64,000 nt of DNA from Streptomyces griseomycini (GTDB taxonomy: Bacteria; Actinomycetota; Actinomycetes; Streptomycetales; Streptomycetaceae), in assembly GCF_014203535.1 (NCBI RefSeq), contig NZ_JACHJI010000011.1, forward strand, positions 143,142-207,141. The letters are read 5' to 3'. This document shows positions 61,932 through 64,000 of the stretch, one piece after another; the first letter of the stretch is position 1; each line of letters begins with the position of its first letter. Below the pieces are notes generated by a model that had not been told where the DNA came from, ran no database searches, and saw nothing but the letters and a program-made list of their open reading frames with translations. Both the position numbers and the translations under genes were made by a program.

Positions 61932-63841
61932 GCCTGGTGCTCCTGTCGGTCCGGTGACTGTTTCGCGAGTTCCTGCCGGACGGCGAGGCTCGCACTGATG
62001 CGTCCGGCGACCTCGACCGGTGTCAGGCCGATGTCGGCGAGCACCTCGCCGCGCTTGGCGTGCGCGAGGAACTGCTCCGGGACGCCGAACCGCCGTACGG
62101 GTACGTCGACCTCGGCGTCGCCCAGCGCCAGCGCCACCGCCGAGCCGACCCCGGCCGCCCGGCTGTTGTCCTCGACGACGGCCACCAGACGGTGCCGGGC
62201 GGCCAGCCGGGGCAGGGCCGGGTCGACGGGTTTGACCCAGCGGGGGTCGACCACGGTGCACCCGATGCCGCGCGCCTCGAGCAGTTCGGCGGCCTGAAGG
62301 CAGACCGGCGCCATCACGCCGACGGCCACCAGCAGCACCTCCGGCGCCTCCGCCCGGTGCAGCACGTCCGTGCCGCCGACCCGGTCCAGCGCCGGGACGG
62401 CCGGGCCCACGGACTCCTTCGGGAACCGGATCAGGGTGGGCGCGTCGTCGACGGCGACCGCCTCGCGCAGCTGGGCGCGCAGCTGGTCGGCGTCGCGGGG
62501 CGCGGCGATGCGCAGGCCGGGGACGACCTGGAGGACGGACAGGTCCCACACGCCGTTGTGCGAGGGCCCGTCGACGCCGGTGACACCGGCCCGGTCCAGC
62601 ACGAAGGTGACGCCGCAGCGGTGCAGCGCCACGTCCATCAGCAGCTGGTCGAAGGCGCGGTTGAGGAAGGTGGCGTAGACGGCGACGACCGGGTGCAGGC
62701 CGCCGGCCGCCAGGCCGGCCGCGGACACGGCCGCGTGCTGCTCGGCGATGCCGACGTCCCACACCCGGTCCGGGAACCGCTCGGCGAAGGCGCCGAGGCC
62801 CACCGGATGCAGCATGGCGGCGGTGATCGCCACCACGTCCTCGCGCTCCTCCCCGATCCGGACGATCTCCTCGCCGAACACCGAGGTCCAGGACGGTCCG
62901 CCGGACGGCGCGAGGGGCGCGCAGGTGAGCGGGTCCATGACGCCGACGGTGTGGAAGTGGTCCTCCTCGTGGGCCAGGGCGGGTTCGTAGCCGCGGCCCT
63001 TCTCGGTGAGGCAGTGGACCAGGACGGGCCCGTGGAAGCGCTTGGCGCGGCGCAGCGCGGACTCCACGGCCCTGATGTCGTGCCCGTCGATCGGGCCCAC
63101 GTACTTCAGACCCAGGTCCTCGAAGAGGCCCTGGGGGGCGAACGCGTCCTTGAAGCCCTTCTTGGCGCCGTGCAGGGCCTCGTAGACGGTGGGGCCGACC
63201 ACGGGTGTGCGCTGCAGTACGTCCTTGCCCCAGGCCAGCACGCGTTCGTAGCCGTCGGTGGTGCGCAGGGCCGCGAGGTGGTTGGCGAGGCCGCCGATGG
63301 TCGGGGCGTAGGAGCGCTCGTTGTCGTTGACGACGATGATCAGCGGCCGGTCCTTGGCGGCGGCGATGTTGTTCAGCGCCTCCCAGGCCATGCCGCCGGT
63401 CAGCGCGCCGTCGCCGACCACCGCGACGACGTGTCCCTTCTCCCCCTGCACCCGGCGGGCCTTGGCGAGCCCGTCGGCCCAGCCGAGCGCCGTGGAGGCG
63501 TGGCTGTTCTCGATGACGTCGTGCTCGGACTCCTCGCGCGAGGGGTAGCCGGACAGTCCGCCCTTGCCCCGCAGCTTGGAGAAGTCCTGACGCCCGGTCA
63601 GGAGCTTGTGGACGTAGCTCTGGTGACCGGTGTCCCACAGGATCCGGTCGGCCGGTGACTCGAAGACCCGGTGCAGGGCGACGGTGAGTTCCACCACCCC
63701 CAGGTTGGGCCCGAGGTGACCGCCGGTCCTGGCGACCGCGTGCACCAGGAACTCCCGGATCTCGTGGGACAGTTCGCCGAGTTCCGCCTCGGACAGCGCC
63801 TTCAGGTCGCGCGGTTGCCGGATGCTCTCCAGGATCGTCAC
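61928..63841 (-). CDS. dxs: 1-deoxy-D-xylulose-5-phosphate synthase
   Basis: A 637-residue TPP enzyme. It joins pyruvate and glyceraldehyde 3-phosphate in the first step of the MEP isoprenoid pathway. Seen: DTGHQSYVHKLLTGRQDFSK, VVGDGALTGGMAWEALNNIA (TPP diphosphate motif to NDN), YVGPIDGHDIRAVESALRRA, and VGIAEQHAAVSAAGLAAGGL (catalytic Glu). The GTG start gives MTILESIRQPRDLKALSEAE, the usual N-terminus. It lies between ispG and the aminotransferase, so this copy probably feeds hopanoid synthesis; streptomycetes normally have another dxs. Confidence 0.96.
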   Translation of the reverse strand: MTILESIRQPRDLKALSEAELGELSHEIREFLVHAVARTGGHLGPNLGVVELTVALHRVFESPADRILWDTGHQSYVHKLLTGRQDFSKLRGKGGLSGYPSREESEHDVIENSHASTALGWADGLAKARRVQGEKGHVVAVVGDGALTGGMAWEALNNIAAAKDRPLIIVVNDNERSYAPTIGGLANHLAALRTTDGYERVLAWGKDVLQRTPVVGPTVYEALHGAKKGFKDAFAPQGLFEDLGLKYVGPIDGHDIRAVESALRRAKRFHGPVLVHCLTEKGRGYEPALAHEEDHFHTVGVMDPLTCAPLAPSGGPSWTSVFGEEIVRIGEEREDVVAITAAMLHPVGLGAFAERFPDRVWDVGIAEQHAAVSAAGLAAGGLHPVVAVYATFLNRAFDQLLMDVALHRCGVTFVLDRAGVTGVDGPSHNGVWDLSVLQVVPGLRIAAPRDADQLRAQLREAVAVDDAPTLIRFPKESVGPAVPALDRVGGTDVLHRAEAPEVLLVAVGVMAPVCLQAAELLEARGIGCTVVDPRWVKPVDPALPRLAARHRLVAVVEDNSRAAGVGSAVALALGDAEVDVPVRRFGVPEQFLAHAKRGEVLADIGLTPVEVAGRISASLAVRQELAKQSPDRQEHQA

Positions 63842-63870
63842 GCTCGGGCCCCCTTCGCATTCCGTGCTGC

Positions 63871-64000
63871 TCAGCTCACGGTGACGGCCGGCTCCCCCGA
63901 CGCCGCGCCGTCCTTCTCCATCTGCTCGGCGAGCTTCATCGCCTCTTCGATCAGCGTCTCGACGATCCTGGACTCGGGAACGGTCTTGATGACCTCGCCC
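63871..64000 (-). CDS. ispG: IspG (GcpE), C-terminal end
   Basis: The last 42 residues of a protein: GEVIKTVPESRIVETLIEEA, then MKLAEQMEKDGAASGEPAVT and VS. This ending is that of Streptomyces IspG, the iron-sulfur enzyme making HMBPP in the MEP pathway. The gene continues beyond the window. The gap to dxs is 29 bases, consistent with an operon ispG-dxs-aminotransferase as found after hpnH in Streptomyces hopanoid clusters. Confidence 0.82.
   Translation of the reverse strand, partial: GEVIKTVPESRIVETLIEEAMKLAEQMEKDGAASGEPAVTVS

Overview
The window is high-GC actinobacterial DNA, almost certainly from a Streptomyces chromosome. Third-codon positions are nearly all G or C, GTG and TTG starts are common, and the family content is typical: a cvnABCD conservon, DUF574 methyltransferase, MmpS-like, DUF427, DUF309, DUF3140 and DUF5958 proteins, a c-di-AMP riboswitch ahead of a LysM-M23 wall hydrolase, and hopanoid-linked isoprenoid genes. 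The genus is an inference from gene content.

Layout. 0-6 kb: the 3' end of iolD (inositol catabolism), a GntR/UTRA regulator, a DUF427 protein, a MerR-type-controlled aldo/keto reductase, a Nudix hydrolase, DUF5958, a GNAT enzyme, a relic of a second aldo/keto reductase, and an MmpS-like membrane protein. 6.2-15.4 kb: one 9.1-kb gene for a secreted RHS/YD-repeat polymorphic toxin (3033 aa) ending in a Hint autoprocessing domain and a deaminase-like toxin tip. 15.4-33 kb: a propeller-like protein, two identical tRNA-Pro(GGG) genes 16 kb apart, cobF and cobK, a lipid kinase, a thiolase, a lipase, Dps, a DNA glycosylase-like protein, a decayed amidohydrolase, and an LpqY-SugABC-type trehalose importer. 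33-44.8 kb: a split transketolase under a MerR/SoxR-type promoter, small regulators, a radical-SAM pseudogene, LysR, kbl-tdh (threonine catabolism), and a cvnABCD conservon with a GAF gene appended.

45.2-53.4 kb is the most unusual region. It holds a split Pls-type nonribosomal peptide synthetase: one protein with a half condensation domain, A and T, and a second with T, membrane segments and beta-helix acyltransferase-like repeats. With it are a TauD-type oxygenase, a divergent SbnA-like 2,3-diaminopropionate (Dap) enzyme, and a previously unmarked frameshifted stub of the SbnB partner. I read it as a cationic homopoly(amino acid) locus, possibly poly-Dap, that has lost one precursor gene.

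54-64 kb: a metallo-beta-lactamase-fold hydrolase, a TetR gene that looks leaderless, an SGNH hydrolase, the c-di-AMP-riboswitch-controlled LysM-M23 peptidase, a tyrosine phosphatase, an XRE-cupin regulator with tandem operators and a 42-aa membrane protein. The end of the hopanoid-linked operon follows (ispG, dxs, aminotransferase, all on the minus strand).

Gene decay recurs. There are four remnants (aldo/keto reductase, amidohydrolase, radical SAM, sbnB), each beside intact genes. All identifications come from reading motifs and remembered family patterns; no database search was run.
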